Notes: generated by a model from the letters alone, not told the origin. A stretch of 64,000 bases of DNA from Ancylostoma caninum (GCA_037903475.1 JBAJFG010000006.1:187501-251500), one strand, 5' to 3'; positions 1 to 12,344 are shown, counted from the stretch's first letter. Translations and numbers: made by a program.

Positions 1-711
1 ATCTAATCTAATGTTATGGCACAAAAAGCACCCTGTGATGCTCACAACTACTGCGCTCATTGGCTATGAAACTCCACAACCAACGGATGATTCCTTAGAA
101 ATTTGCTAAGCTATACCCTCAACGAGCTCCGGCATTTCTCAGTACGCTTTTTGGCTATTGCTACAAATTTGGATCATAAAGTCAACGCTACTAAAAACAC
201 TTACCTCAGGCACTTCAGTAGCGAGCCTCACCTCATTTCGGCTTCAAATCCAAGAGAGGACGGGATTGGGATGCTGTTCGATTGCTATTTGGTTGCTATC
301 GTGTTGCTATTCGGTAGCTGTTTGATTGTTATCATCTCCGTACATGGAAAGCAAATAGCGACCAAACAGCAACCAAATAGCACCTCAGCCCTGTCCCTTT
401 CCAAGAACTCCAAAATGACATGAGACTCTAATTTCTGGAATGCACGAAACAACACTGCAAATTGACACTCTTTTTGCCAATGTTGTCTTGGTTGTGGATT
501 TTCAAAGACTAATTAGGGTTTACTTTCGGAATTGTTAGGGATGACGTACGCAAATCTTGACTAATCTGCGAGTGCAGTCTTCTAAGTGGGTTCTAAGGTG
601 TATATCAGAGTTCGTTGGCAATAAGCCACTTCTTCACTCTCAAGTCTTGAAGGCAGAACGCGCTGACTCTTTCTTCGTCGAGATTTTGGCTGGCTTGGGG
701 ATCATCCGCCA

Positions 712-716
<5 letters not shown>
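1..716. other. No gene recognised
   Basis: Mixed-composition DNA with only short chance reading frames. I see no splice-bounded exon, RNA gene or known element here. Confidence 0.5.

Positions 717-744
<28 letters not shown>
715..744. repeat. (AT)n microsatellite
   Basis: Uninterrupted AT dinucleotide run of about 30 bp. Confidence 0.95.
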
Positions 745-746
<2 letters not shown>

Positions 747-1539
747 TCTTAACAAAGCACCGTAAGGGCGGCACTGACGGAAGAATGGATACAGTCTCCA
801 ATGATGGAAGCAAGAGGTTTAGACAGTGCTTTCAGAGTTTCGTGGCGGGAGCCTACTCTAGCGGTCTCGAGCCCGCCGGGCGAGAGAATGTTTACAACGA
901 CTTGACATTGCGTAACAGCAGTGTATGGAGCAGAGTAGCCCCTCTGTTGGCGCTTTAGCGGTTTTCGACAGAATTTTGGTGCATTGGAAAAGATTCTCCT
1001 CGAATGGATCACGAGAGGTCGCGCAGCGATGGCCGCACTCGGTCCTTGACTTGAGAGTGTGCGTGTGGCGCACTTATTCCCGAGGTCCCGCATAGATTAG
1101 CGAGTCCTAGGAGTGTTTGTTTCTAAGAAGGAGAGTACAATCCAATACACAAGAAGAACTAACAGTGAGTAAAGACAAGACAACGGAAATCGAAGGTATT
1201 CTGTCAAAACATCACGAACACCATAACCAATTGATAAACTAAGTAGACAATTGAAAACAAGAGAAAGATGCGACATAGACCAGGATAGCATCATGATTTC
1301 AAGAAGCTACGGACCATGTTTTTGAAGGATCGAGGATTAGTAGGAACTACTTGTACTCTGCTCAGTGCTAGGTAATCGGAGCCCGCTCTATTGATCAAAG
1401 ATGTAACCGGCATTCGAGTCTGGCTCTAGGAAAGTAGAGCTTAGTGAGCTACCCCTAGTTATAGAGGATCTAAACAAACAATATCTGTCGGCGTCAGCTC
1501 CGCAATCACCATAAAAAAGTTTGTGAAACATGAGAAGGT

Positions 1540-2040
1540 CAAGTTTTCATCTCCTCCAAGAAATGGAGGGAATGCCAAGATTTATATTCCTTTCCTTTGC
1601 AGAAAGCCTGTCATAAGAAAAGCCAACTGTCCCTGTAAAGAGTTTTCTTGAGAAACTATTCTGGACCTTTTCAAGTATATCACTAATCTCCCTTTTGTAT
1701 GGGTTAAAGATGACGGTACCGTATTCAAGTAAAGGTCTATTGTGAGGGGAAGTGAAAGAATCGAACTGTTCTTAGTAATCAACGCCCTGAATAGTTTGTA
1801 CATTACACTCACTGCCTTTGCTGCGATATGTTCACGTTGGTTGTCGAAATTTAAATCATTTGTAAGCAAAAACCCCAGCTCTTTAATTTTATCAACTACT
1901 TGAATTGTGGTTTCTCCTATAACATAAGGATGGCAACTGTTTCTGGACCCACGATGACGGTTGGATTCCCCATAAATTGAGTGCCTTACAAGAGTGAATA
2001 TGTGTAAGTCCCTGCTGCTACGTCCACACAAGAGGAACTT
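1540..2040 (-). pseudogene. CR1/Jockey-like LINE reverse transcriptase, 3' fragment
   Basis: The minus-strand frame 2031-1582 has the layout of the end of a CR1/Jockey-type non-LTR reverse transcriptase: a short strand ending in KELGFLLTNDLNF, then an amphipathic helix (AAKAVSVMYKLFRALITKN) and a tyrosine/leucine-rich stretch. After that helix the frame drifts, and the expected downstream motifs are only partly readable, which suggests indels. No endonuclease domain or intact catalytic YxDD box is present. It is a dead, 5'-truncated copy. A second fragment of the same general type lies at 59297-59540. Confidence 0.6.
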
Positions 2041-2089
2041 CCTTCAAAAACTTGTTACTAGAGAAGAAAGATGGGTGTTGTCTTTTAAG

Positions 2090-2937
2090 CATACACGAGG
2101 GAAAAGTTGACTTCCGTGTGGCGTAACCTCTGCAGTTCAGCCGAAAGGAGAACTACTCGAAAGATTTTGCTGTGTTGTCGGTGGTATCACAGGGGAATGC
2201 AGTACTGTGAGCTAATGCAACCTGTGCACACCGTGACCGCTTATGTCTACTCTTCTCAAGTACAGGAAATTGCGGACGCAAATCGCCTGAAGTACAGAAA
2301 AATTGACCATTTTGCCCTACTTCTCTAATAACTGTGCAACACGAACGCAGCCTGAACTGTGTAATGGTTTGAGTACAAACTCTTGCAGCAATGGTTTCCA
2401 ATTGCTGCCCTCCTCTCCTCAACTGCTGCTTAAGCTTTCACCCATTGAGCAGCAATTGCTGAGGAATGGCAGCAATTGAGCGGAGGATGGCAGCAACTGA
2501 GAACTGTTGCTGCTTGGGTTTATACTCGAATCATTACGTCCGGATTGCGTTTGCGTTCATATTACACAGTTATCAGAGTTCATGATATGATCACGTGGCA
2601 AAGCTTACTTGCCAGAAAATTGCCAAACTAAGTTGGGAAGTTCTACCCTGCTTCTCTTACTGACTTGGCTACGTCTGACTACCAGTTGTTTGAAGCACTA
2701 AAGCTGCATCTACGACAAAGGGAATTCGAGGATCACAATGAACCAAAAAGTGATACTTCAAGGTTCATAGACTCGCAGTTTTTTGACTTCTGGAACTGAT
2801 GCTCCAGTGAAGGGTTAGTCATACCTCGAGGATCGTGATGTTGATCACTCTGTTCGTTGAAATTTATTCACAATAACGTTAATGTTCTTTGAAAAAGGTG
2901 GTGTGAAATTCGGTGCAAGACTTTCGGACCGACCTAA
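2090..2937 (+). pseudogene. mariner-family transposase relic
   Basis: The frame 2107-2328 resembles the central mariner transposase block (tryptophan followed by a HRG-like turn, then TVTAYVYSSQ). About 230 bp further on, 2585-2760 contains decayed forms of the ARPHVA and YHLF blocks in shifted frames. The right end reads GACTTTCGGACCGACCTAA, a typical mariner terminus when inverted (TTAGGTCGG). The 2395-2515 stretch is an internal CAGCAATTG-rich expansion. Several stops and frameshifts make it non-functional. Confidence 0.6.
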
Positions 2938-4049
2938 TTTATAGAAAGTATGGGTAAAATTGCCATCTATTCCTGAGAGGTTGCAGGCAGCGTGAGCTAA
3001 AACCACAAGGGCTAGTCAGAGCAAACAACATTTTCAATTATTTGCAGAACTCACTGATGAAAGGCCGACCAGCTTAATGACTGACCTCGGTTCTTTGAGT
3101 TCCATAATGGGTTCAGATTTTTGTGAGTGAAAAACTCGTACTTACGAATCATGAGTGACCCATGCATCTCTGGACCATCCGTGAGCTTTACGATAGATTC
3201 GCACTTTGCCTGGCCAGAACTTCTGTGCTCCAAGAGCCAGACGAACGCAGGAAACCATTGCCATGTAGGATTGGTAGTTTGTAGCCTTTTGCCAATAGTC
3301 GTAACATGTGTCGAACTCCCATGCCGCATAAGGTATTAGTGTTGCTTGAAGATATAGCTGAAGTTCATTTACATTCCCTCTACACAAAAAACTAAACACT
3401 TCGTTCGTACGAGAAACTCACAGGTTGGGGATCTCGTAGAACTTACCATAAATGCTCCTTGATCATTGCTGTTCCAGGATGGCAGTTTTTTGAACTCCCA
3501 TTTAGCCAGTTCGCGGAGAAACTCGCGAGAGAATTCTGTATTTCGCACCTATAAAGACATTCATCCGCTCCCAGTTTCCTGCTTCCTCGAGAGTCTGGAT
3601 ATTCAGATATGTGTCTCTACTCATTCCAATATCTTTATCCAGCTAATATGTGTTAGGTTTAAAAGGGTCCGTTATGAGCTCCATCATTAGTTCATGTTGC
3701 TCCCATCGTTAGACTGATGCAACGGCTTTGAAAACAGAAGGTCCAGAAGGTGATAGTTTATAGTTTTATTCACATAGAATGCCATCCCATAAAAATCTCC
3801 TGCCAAAATTGCGCAGGGACATGATGTGGTCGACGCGTCCTTCTCGGGAAATGTCGCGTGAAATGAATTCCCTGGAAACCTCAGCAAGAAAGATATGGCA
3901 GAACATTTTCACATGTACGTTTACAACACGTGAAAGTGTCATTTGATTGTCGAGCCTACAAGAATATTCAGGACTCGCACAAGCAGAACTTTTCCGAATA
4001 ATTAACTTCAGTCGGTGCCCTCCAAACTTCTCGACCTCCGCTAACTGGA
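2938..4049. other. No gene recognised
   Basis: Short overlapping open frames occur on both strands at 3051-3399 and 3466-3887. None is splice-bounded or shows a motif I recognise. Confidence 0.5.
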
Positions 4050-4185
4050 CTACTATACATGCACATTTTTGAGAAAATTTCGAATATTCGAATAATCATA
4101 TATATTCGAAAATTGACTTTTTCGAATATTCGAATTTCGGATAATTATTCGAATAAATTATTCAAATAAATCATTCGAATGAAGG
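4050..4185. repeat. AT-rich TTCGAA-dense tract
   Basis: Many overlapping copies of ATTCGAATA-like palindromes in about 135 bp. The tract is self-complementary and low in complexity. No coding potential. Confidence 0.7.
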
Positions 4186-4478
4186 TCCTAGATTGAAATC
4201 TTAGATAGATTCAAGACTCTAGCAATCCAGTACACGTTTTGCTGCCACCTTCAAATTTATTGTCGCAAAAAACCTGCAAGAGACCATCATGTAATGCAAA
4301 GAAATCAACTTAAGAACCAAAATTTCAAGTGACTTCAACCAATCCAAGCAAATGAATCCAGAAAATGGATCAAAAATTTAATTTTGAAAAAAATTTGAGT
4401 GTCAACAAAAGCAAAAGCGAAGTATTGTGTGTTGCCATGAGCGTTTTCGCTTTTTTCTGTTGCAGTTTTCGCGGTTCA

Positions 4479-4681
4479 CAGTGAGCATCGATGGCGGTGC
4501 GTTTTTCGCACACTCCAGAAGCATGCGGCCCAGTTTTCTTGATAGTTAACATCAGATGTGATTGAAAAACTACCATGAATACTCTGACTTGCCAGTACAG
4601 CGACGGCCTCAGCGCGGACGACGTGGCAGCGCGACATGTTTGCCATATCCGCGAAAAACCCACTGCCATCTACGCTCATTG
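4479..4681. mobile_element. MITE, CAGTGAGC-ended family, copy 1
   Basis: Imperfect terminal inverted repeats: left CAGTGAGCATCGATGGCGGT, right end complementary to CAATGAGCGTAGATGGCAGT. The arms continue inward with GTTTTTCGC and GCGAAAAAC. 203 bp with no coding capacity. A second copy, 36832-37091, is flanked by TA. Confidence 0.75.
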
Positions 4682-5191
4682 TTTTTTCACCTCCGGGCTA
4701 TGAGTCATAACGATTCGGAAACGCTAATCTTGCTCCATAAGAATGTTACAACCGATTGTTCTTAAACAATTTGCTTGAGTTCGGCACTACGAGATGAAGC
4801 GTTGAGTGCATGAAAAACACCTTTGTCGACACCGCTTTTTCTAGAATTCAATGGGAAAATTGAAAAGACCACCAAAATTTCTCAAACTACTTATGCGAGT
4901 TGTGTTTGAAACAGCCACTCATCAGCTGCCCCAAGAAAAAAACATATTTTGTCTCCGAGATGCTAAGCATCGCGATCAGCTGAATCTTTTCCATGAAGGC
5001 ATAGGAATAACTTGAGAGGAATTGCATGGTCTATATGGGCACCGCACTTATCAGGCGTATTATTCAAATGGAGTAATTCAGCCATCCAATCGGAAAATCC
5101 AATCAGATCGGCTCAAAAATCCTACACGTTGGTAACCTCTGGTGCCACTTAGCCAACAACATCAAAGCTGCATTCCGAGAACTTAGCTCAT

Positions 5192-5331
5192 AGCTGAGAA
5201 GTTAATTTTAATGTAGAATCTCAGCTTCTCAGCTCCGCTTTTGCTTTCGCTCCTTGCAAGAACACTCGTCCGCTCCTGTACCTATTCTTGCCTTAAAAGT
5301 AGGGGTTTTTGAGGTGAGACACTGCCTTTAA
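5192..5331 (+). repeat. Dispersed repeat ending in GAGGTGAGACACTGCCTTTAA
   Basis: Shares about 120 bp with 20830-20955 (CTCCTGTACCTA, then TTGCCTTAAAAGTAGGGG). It ends in the same terminus as the 415-bp TTAA elements. Probably a truncated relative of that DNA-transposon family. Confidence 0.6.
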
Positions 5332-5724
5332 GCCTGATTTTTTTGGTGTGTAGACAACTATAGAAGGTCCGATATTTTCATCTAGAAATATTGTTGTTTA
5401 TAACTTGCCAAGTACGATCCCACTGCAATTTCCCAGTTGAAGAATCGTTCGTAGAACATCATGTCAACTCGGTCATCGATCCACTCCTCAATGCAGTGAT
5501 CCGGATTGACAACGCCTAGAGGGATTCTCTATCAGCAGTAGCATAGTCACAGAAAATGAGTTGTTACCAGTTTCTGTGTCAATGACTAGCATCCAGTCTG
5601 TGTCTGCCAAGTAAACGGAAGCGGCACAATGCCTTTTGAATAATGCCTAAACAATTCATTTCTTTTTAAATTGGGAAAACAACTAGCTTAAGATCATGAC
5701 TTATGATAAAGGGCTTATTCTCTG

Positions 5725-5760
5725 TGTGTGTGCTTTGTGTGTGTTGTGTGTGTGTGTGTC
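5725..5760. repeat. (GT)n microsatellite
   Basis: Interrupted GT run. Confidence 0.9.
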
Positions 5761-5949
5761 ACGAAATTCGTTTAATCCGTTTTGAAGGCATAATAGGGCG
5801 GTTATCTTATTCAAATCATATCTCCAGGTTTTTTTGAAGGCTCACTGCGGGTCTATTTCTGTGATAAGGGCGCCCAGATGTGGGGGGGGGGCTCACCAAT
5901 ACTCCGCTTTGATAGGGCCCTAACGAGCAAGAGGACATGGACACAACGT

Positions 5950-6145
5950 AAATCAGCAAATTCTCATCAGGAATAGGAAAAGATGGATCATTGCAAAGTT
6001 GTTGTGTTTTCGTAGCGCTAACTCTCTTCTACTATCGATGTGCATTGGAATCAACCTGAGCATTGTTACTGAACCCGTGAGAGTCCGCGGCTTTATCCAC
6101 TCGGCCATCCGAGCTTTCAATCTGCTTCCTTCGGCTGTTACCTTC
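5950..6145 (-). repeat. tRNA-headed repeat fragment
   Basis: On the minus strand the segment begins with GGATGGCCGAGTGGATAAAG, a tRNA/RNA polymerase III A-box-like sequence. The body matches the internal segment of the TIR element at 21720-21880. The B-box-like part is decayed. It is a fragment of that family, not a tRNA gene. Confidence 0.6.
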
Positions 6146-6339
6146 ATTCTTTATCACTTCTCTACTAATGTGAAGTTTTTGCCCGCGGTGAGTCCGCGGT
6201 ACGCCCGATATGCGGGGACGGTTCACCACCGCAGACATGTGCGTATGCGGCGCGGGCGTGTGCGTTTTCAAAAGGCCAGTATAAGAAGTGCTACTGGTCA
6301 TTTCGCATTGAATCTGCTAAATTACATTAGGCCTGTATA

Positions 6340-7406
6340 TAGGTTGGTAGGTAGTCTTCTTACACCTCACAATTTGCCCTTGCATTTCGTTGCGGTTATG
6401 GCGGAACATATGTGATGCGATGGGCCCTTCGACTCTCTCTTACAATACGGTAAAAGTTTGGTTCCACAAATTCAAAAACGGCGACTTCGACTTGAGTGAC
6501 AAAGAAGGTCTGGTAGGCCGACCGGAGTGGATGAAGACCGCCTTCTGAAGCTAGCTGAAGAGGATCCGCGGCGTGAGACCCGTGATCTGGCAGCGGAGCT
6601 CCAATGCCATCACGATACTATAGCTGCCCATCTGCATCGCCTCAGAAAGACATGGAAATTCGGCGTATGAATACCCCATGACCTGAGTGGGCACCAGCTT
6701 CAGGAGCGGAGAGATGCATGCATCAACTTTTTGACATTTCGAGAACCTTCTTCTGGCTCGACAACCCGTTCACAAGTGATGAGGAGTGGGTGGTCTGCGT
6801 AAACAACACGCGGAAGCGTCAATGGCCTGGACGTGGAGATCCTGGGATTTCAACGGCAAAAGAAGAACTTCACCCCTAAGAGGCAATGCCTAGCGTTTGG
6901 TGGAATTGCAAGGGGATTATTCATTGGGAATTCCTACCACCGAATTCCACTGTCACAGCCGAACTCTACTGCAGGCAGTTGGATCGTGTGGCTGCGGCTC
7001 TGATGGAAAGTAGGACAAGGTTTCCTTTCTCCACGACAACGCTCGGCCACATGTTGCGAGGGAGACCCAGCAAAAGCTTCAAGAATTGGGATGGCACGTT
7101 CTGGCGTACCCACTGTACTCGTCCGACTTGGCGCCAACGGATTACTATCTGTTCCTATCGCTGTCCAACCAAATGCAAAGAAGAAAGTTCGACAATGTGG
7201 ACCAACTCAGAAAGTGGCTCACCGACTTCTTTGCCTCAAACCCTCAGATTTCTGGACAAGCGGGATCCGCAACTTACCTACTAAATAACAATACGTTGTC
7301 GATAATTATTAAAGTTCATATACTTGTTAATTCTTGTTTTAAAGAAGAAAAATAAATTTTTGAATAAAAAAGAAAAATGGCGAGAAACTTCTCCGACAAC
7401 CTAATA
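6340..7406 (+). mobile_element. mariner transposon, degenerate
   Basis: About 1.07 kb. It is bounded on the right by CTCCGACAACCTAATA (inverted: TATTAGGTTGTCGGAG) and on the left by TATAGGTTGGTAGGTAGTC. Inside are fragments of a mariner transposase in all three frames: VKVWFHKFKNGDFDLSD near 6450, the HDNARPHVA block near 7040, and YSSDLAPTDYYLF near 7110-7165 carrying the last acidic residues of the catalytic triad. Multiple stops and frameshifts make it inactive. The TA-type ends fit Tc1/mariner. Confidence 0.85.
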
Positions 7407-7854
7407 ATAGAGTGCTGGGCCCTATTTCGCAATGCTGTCTGTTGGCCGGTGACTCATCGCCTGAGGGAGTCGACCGAATGCAATTTTTTTTTTCAATTTT
7501 TGGGTGGATCTTTCGGTGCTAAAGGTATAGATTCGCAGAAAAAGGCAGAGGAAGATCGGGGGAGGTGTCTGACAACCAATGGGAACAGTGTTCCGCAAAT
7601 CATTGAGAATGAAGAGTTGGAAACGAAGATATTCCATGACTGCGGTTACGACGCTAAAAGTGCAAGCACATTTGAAGTCCGGGAGAACAGAATTTGAAAA
7701 TGGGAGCTCAACCATCTCTCATCCCCTCGACTTCCCTCCTAGCATCTTTTCAGATACAACTTTCCTTGCGCAGAAAGATTTGCGTAGCATCTATATTAAG
7801 AATGTAACCATATGTCGTCCAGCAGAAGAAGCTCGTGCGAGACTGTTCCAGTGA

Positions 7855-8063
7855 TGTACCTCTGGGCTAGGTGGACTCTGGAAAAAAAGAACTTCGAGTC
7901 AGAGCGCCACGTTACCTCTGAGCTAGGTGGACTCTGCAGAAAAAAGAACCCCGAGCCAGAGCCCACGTTACCTCTGGGCTCGGTGGACTGTGGAAGAAAA
8001 AGAACCCCAAGCCAGAGTGCCGCTTCGCGGCGCTCTGTCTCGGACCCGTGGGTCGTGGGCTAA
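7855..8063 (+). repeat. 56-bp tandem repeat, three units
   Basis: Three units start near 7861, 7917 and 7973 with a constant 56-bp spacing. Each reads roughly CCTCTGGGCTAGGTGGACTC, an A-rich stretch, then CCCCGAGCCAGAG. The array ends with GCGGCGCTCTGTCTCGGACC. Since 56 is not a multiple of three, frames rotate between units, so the open frames here are not evidence of a protein. Related units occur at 8895-9040. Confidence 0.85.
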
Positions 8064-8894
8064 CGCCACGTTATTATCACTGTCATCCACACAGCGCAGC
8101 TTCGCCGCGCTTCGCGAATGGCAGTGATTTTCTGCGAATCTGCTTCTTTAATTCCTTTTGTGGAAGGGTTGGGGGTAGGAATTCTTTTTCTATGTTCGAA
8201 TGATTTGCCTTCTTAGGTAACTCTACTAGCTGATGGTAGATTATTTGATGGCTCTGCATCTTAAACACTCAATTTCCCTCATTCTTTATGGAAAACTAAT
8301 GTATCGCTCGATTTGCTCTTTTTCTATGTTTATTGAGAAAAGATGTGGGTAAACACCCTTTTCATACTCCTCTTTTTTTGGTCTTTACTGTGTCCAGACG
8401 AAAAACGGTGCAGAGGAAGTGTATCCCGTCCACAAAACGCCATAGTTCCTAGGTTCTCGGCCCCTCCCAGGCATTTCTAGAAGTTTCTCAAAAGAAATAA
8501 GGCGAGACCTTGTAATCAGTGGATGAGCACCAAAAATTCTCATTGGAGCCCTTATTCTGCGCGAGTGATGTTGCATGAGAAAAAGTCTTCCGCAATATGA
8601 CTGGTAAAGAAATCGAGGAGATTATATTTGCCTGAGTTTTAGTTCTTCGATTCTGTTCACGTGGGCACCGCACCAATCTTGCTTGCGGTTAAGGTTTGTA
8701 ATCAAAGGCATGCAATCTCTTTGCTTTCAAGTTTTCATTCTCGATTAATTGCGAAATAATGGTTCCGATAAGAGTGGGGAACCTTCCTCAATCTTCCCCT
8801 GTCCTTTTTCTGCAAATCTCCGCTTTGAATACCGTGAGTACTATCCGAGAACGGGAGAAATCTGCATACCCTCGACTCCTCCAGCTCCCGAACC
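8064..8894. other. No gene recognised
   Basis: AT-rich DNA between the two related tandem-repeat patches. Small open frames only. Confidence 0.5.
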
Positions 8895-9040
8895 ACGTTA
8901 CCGTGGAGCTACCCCAACTCACGAAAAAAAGCATCCCGAGCCAGAGCGTTGCTTTGCGACGCTCTATCTCGGACCTGTGCGCCACGTTACCCTGGTGCTA
9001 CCCGAACTCACGAAAAAAAACCATCCCGAGCCAGTTTATT
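8895..9040 (+). repeat. Diverged two-unit relative of the 56-bp repeat
   Basis: Two units begin CACGTTACC and each contains AACTCACGAAAAAAA followed by CATCCCGAGCCAG. They are separated by the same GACGCTCTATCTCGGACC-type linker seen at 8020-8045. Confidence 0.75.
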
Positions 9041-9289
9041 ATATAGAGGGAAGAGGGGATGGCTGGAGCCGGCCGGCAACAGACAGTTTCGCAATACCTT
9101 CACCGTTTATTTTATAGAGGGGATATATAGAGGATATTGTATTGCTGCCGGCGTGAGCAAACTCTTTCTGCGCCTGTATCGCACTTAATATTTTGGTCAA
9201 GAAATGAGTTTATGTTGAAGTGTACAACGCAGAAAGGTGGAAGCAAGTCTGCGGCGACATTTTCACTTAACTTTGCAAGCGTTTGCACA

Positions 9290-9363
9290 TCACAGGATTC
9301 GAACCTAACTTTTCTCCAAGGCTGATGCTCTGTCCGGTGCCTTATCCATTCGGCCATACGTGT
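9290..9363 (-). repeat. tRNA-like segment (SINE head)
   Basis: The minus strand reads TATGGCCGAATGGATAAGGC (A-box-like), and about 40 bp later GGTTCGAATCC (a good B-box match). The segment lacks a clean acceptor stem and sits beside GC-rich repeat DNA with duplicated GCGGGCCGGCCGG at 9537-9650. I read it as a tRNA-derived repeat. Confidence 0.6.
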
Positions 9364-10103
9364 CGACAGATGGAGTGGTTCTCCCAGCATCAGCGTTATG
9401 TTCCAATCAGCGTTATTTTGGCTCATGTGCGGGTCCTCTGCGGATAGCAACGTTATTGCGGCTCCACCGCGGACAGGTGCGGATCCACCGCGGGCATGCT
9501 CGGGCAGAAAGTTCAGAGTATCACCAACCGACCCTTTCCAGCGGGCCGGCCGGAAGCCACGGTTGGTCGATTGGCCGGCAAGTGATTGGCTGCCACTCAG
9601 CCGATAGATGGTGATGGTAGAGCGGGCCGGCCGGTGATCAGCCGCCGCTCGGCTGGTCAGCACCTACTGGTCGACCGGGCCAGCGGCTCCACGTGTCGGA
9701 CAAGGGAAGGGTACTAGTGGGGTCCGACACCTCGTAACAAAATGTGTACTGTCATACGCAGTTAGTGATGTTGATCTCAAATCCATTTTCCTCATCTGCT
9801 GCGGATCTCTGTGAAAAGTTACGTGGCATGATATCAGCTTGCCCCAGGCAGCCAAAATTTGGCTTTCTGGCTATGTTCTGGCAAAATATCGAGGAAACTT
9901 CTCCTGACTTAAGAAATTCTGGGAAGCACCAATTAATTTCAACTGGTTGATAAGTTCGAAATAGTTCTATAACTTTTAGCAGGATATAACTCAGAATTCA
10001 GACTTCGCCTATCTAGACAAGACAAAATAATGCCACACAACTCTTCATAGAAAGCTCCGCAGCAGATGAGGAAAACGGATTTGAGATCACTATCAAAAAC
10101 TGC

Positions 10104-12344
10104 GCAGGTAACTACCAGCTAACGTCCCAGCTCGAAAAACGGTACAAAGAAGCGATAAAGGAAGACCTTAAAGACAGACGAGCAGCAGTATTGGCCGAAG
10201 CCGCAGAGGCAGGGAAAAGCATCCGCAACGCCCGCCGAGACTTCACCAATCGTAAGACCAAGATGACCGCCCTCCTGCGCCTATACGGAACAATTCCTCC
10301 ATCAAGACGGGTAGTGGAGAAGGTCATCAACGACTTCTACTCGGATTTCTCCGATAGCCACGTCCACCTCTCTCAATGTCGTCTTAGGGAAGATGGATAT
10401 GTCGCATCAGTTCCGAAGTCCGACATGCAATAAAGCCGGTGAAGAATCGTACAGCACCGGGTCCCGACAGGATTCGACCGAAGCATCTGAAAAACCTGCC
10501 AATTCTTATCACCACCTTAGCTATGCTTTTCACGCTGTACCTGTCGGAATGCAAGATACCTAACCACCAGAAGACCAGCAGGGTCGTGCTGCTCTACAAG
10601 AAAGGAGACCCGCAGGACATCGGCAATTATCGCCCCATCTGCATACTGTCCGTTGTCTACAAGCTTTTCACGGGAGTGATCCTAAAAGAGGATCGAAAGG
10701 ACACTAAATGAAGAACAGCCGTGCGAGCAGGCAGGATTTCGAAAAGGATTCAGTACGATCGATCACATACACACACTCACTAGACTCATCGAAATATTGC
10801 GGGAGTATAAGATGCCCCTCTGTCTCACGTTCATCGATTTGGAGAAAGCTCTGTTGAGACAGAAGAGGTCTTCGAAGTCCTGGGCAACCAGGGCATATCT
10901 ACTCAACACATCAAGGTACTTCGTGAGCCCTACAGCAACTTCACGAACAGGATTTCTCCATTCTAGGACGACATCACCATTGATGTCAAGAGAGGGGTTT
11001 GGCAAGGCGATACCGTGTCGCCAAAACTATTTAGCGCCACTCTCGAAGACGTCATGCGGAAACTGGAATGGGATAGCATGAGAGTGCAAGCTAATGGCCG
11101 GCGACTCAGCCATCTTCGCTTCGCTGACGACATTGTACTCATAACACAAACCATCAGCGAAGCGGAGCAAATGCTGGCCGACTTCGACGACGCGTGCGAA
11201 AAGGTAGGTCTCCAACTAAATCTGACGAAGACGAAGAACGGACGGATCCCGGATGCCTCATTCTAGCTCAACGGAACGATCATATCCGAATGCTCCAGCT
11301 ACGTATACCTAGGTCGGAAAGTTATCATGATGAACGACCTCGCTCAGAGCTGGACAGGAGGAAACGAGAGGTTTGGGAAGCTTACAAGAGCATCGAGGAC
11401 ATAGTGATGAAGACGAAGAACACCAGGCTCTGTGCCCTACTTTTCAACACAACCGTTCTCCCTGCTTTGACCTACGCCTCAGAAACCTGGGTGTTGCGCA
11501 AGCAGGATGAGAATGCGGTCAACGCTCCATCGAGAGGGTGATGCTAGGAATAACCCGCCTCACACAAGTGAGGGCTGGAATACGGAATTCCACCCTTCGT
11601 CAACAGTCGGAGATCAGGGACGCTCCCGCTCACGTCATGTTTAGTAAGATCAGGTGGGCAGACACGTGATGTGTTTTGACGACAACCGTGGACGAGAGCC
11701 GTCAGCGACTGGACTCCACGGAACGTTAAAGGCAGGGGTCCACCTCATCTTCGTAGTTCAGCTAACAGCGGATTCTGCATCTACTCGGCGCGATGGTTCC
11801 AACGGTATACATAAATTGTCTCAGAATGGTCTATAAACCCGTCTTCCAGGACGGGGTCGGTAACAGTTTGCCAACTCGAGTTGACACGTGAAGCCATTGA
11901 TCTTATCGATTGAACACGCCAAGACTCGTTGACCGACGTGGCAGCCGTGGCAGGCAGCCAGCACTGCTTGGAGCGATCCGCCTCCGGGCTCCAAATTTTT
12001 ACTCAGTTCGTGCCTTTCAAAAATGGGGATTTCGTCGCTTCTGTGCCTATTGATGTACATCCCAGGGATCAACATGATGAGAAGGTCTAGGATATGTTGC
12101 TAAATTCAACAGGCAGAACGAGGTGACCCTCTGCCTTTAAGCGCACAAGAGGAAGACCACCGACCCGGTCAGACATCTTCACGAGCTTCTTCAAGGACAG
12201 ATACGATGTTCTCCATGTCCCTCAAACGGACAGACTCCACTGGACAACTTTGGATCGTGAGAGAGACAAATGGAAGGACAGGCGTCTATTCGGTATACCC
12301 GAAGATCAACGAGAGTCAAGGTGATCAAGGTGACCAAAAACTGC
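10104..12344 (+). pseudogene. RTE-clade LINE, 5'-truncated, itself interrupted
   Basis: Reverse transcriptase of the nematode RTE type. Recognisable pieces are NRTAPGPDRIRPKHLK near 10440, the GNYRPIC finger block near 10625, LRFADDIVL (the FADD catalytic box) near 11112-11138, and the C-terminal GRPPTRWSD motif at 12150-12176. The frame shifts near 10435, 10700 and 10970, so the copy is dead. The endonuclease region is absent. Flanking 10-bp direct repeats CAAAAACTGC are a target-site duplication. The 3' end has a short AAGGTGATCAAGGTGA repeat. A 415-bp TTAA element interrupts it at 11726-12140; skipping that element rejoins the reading frame exactly across WTPRNVKRTRGRPPTRWSD. Confidence 0.9.
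11726..12140 (+). mobile_element. 415-bp TTAA-flanked non-autonomous DNA transposon, copy 1
   Basis: Begins TTAAAGGCAGGGGTCCACCT and ends with the inverted counterpart AGGTGACCCTCTGCCTTTAA. It sits inside the RTE reading frame. Removing the element and one TTAA restores the frame, which directly shows a TTAA target duplication. TTAA specificity is characteristic of piggyBac-type transposases. No transposase is encoded here. Another full-length 415-bp copy is at 44024-44438, with degraded copies at 17450-17780 and 18692-19040. Confidence 0.9.

Noticed and set aside
749..1093. 114-codon minus frame
   Set aside because: No domain or exon borders. Overlapping frames on the same strand are equally open in a GC-richer patch.
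9290..9363. Possible tRNA gene (also 21723-21795 plus and 25859-25932 plus)
   Set aside because: A- and B-box matches are good, but acceptor and anticodon stems do not form properly and the sequences recur inside repeats.
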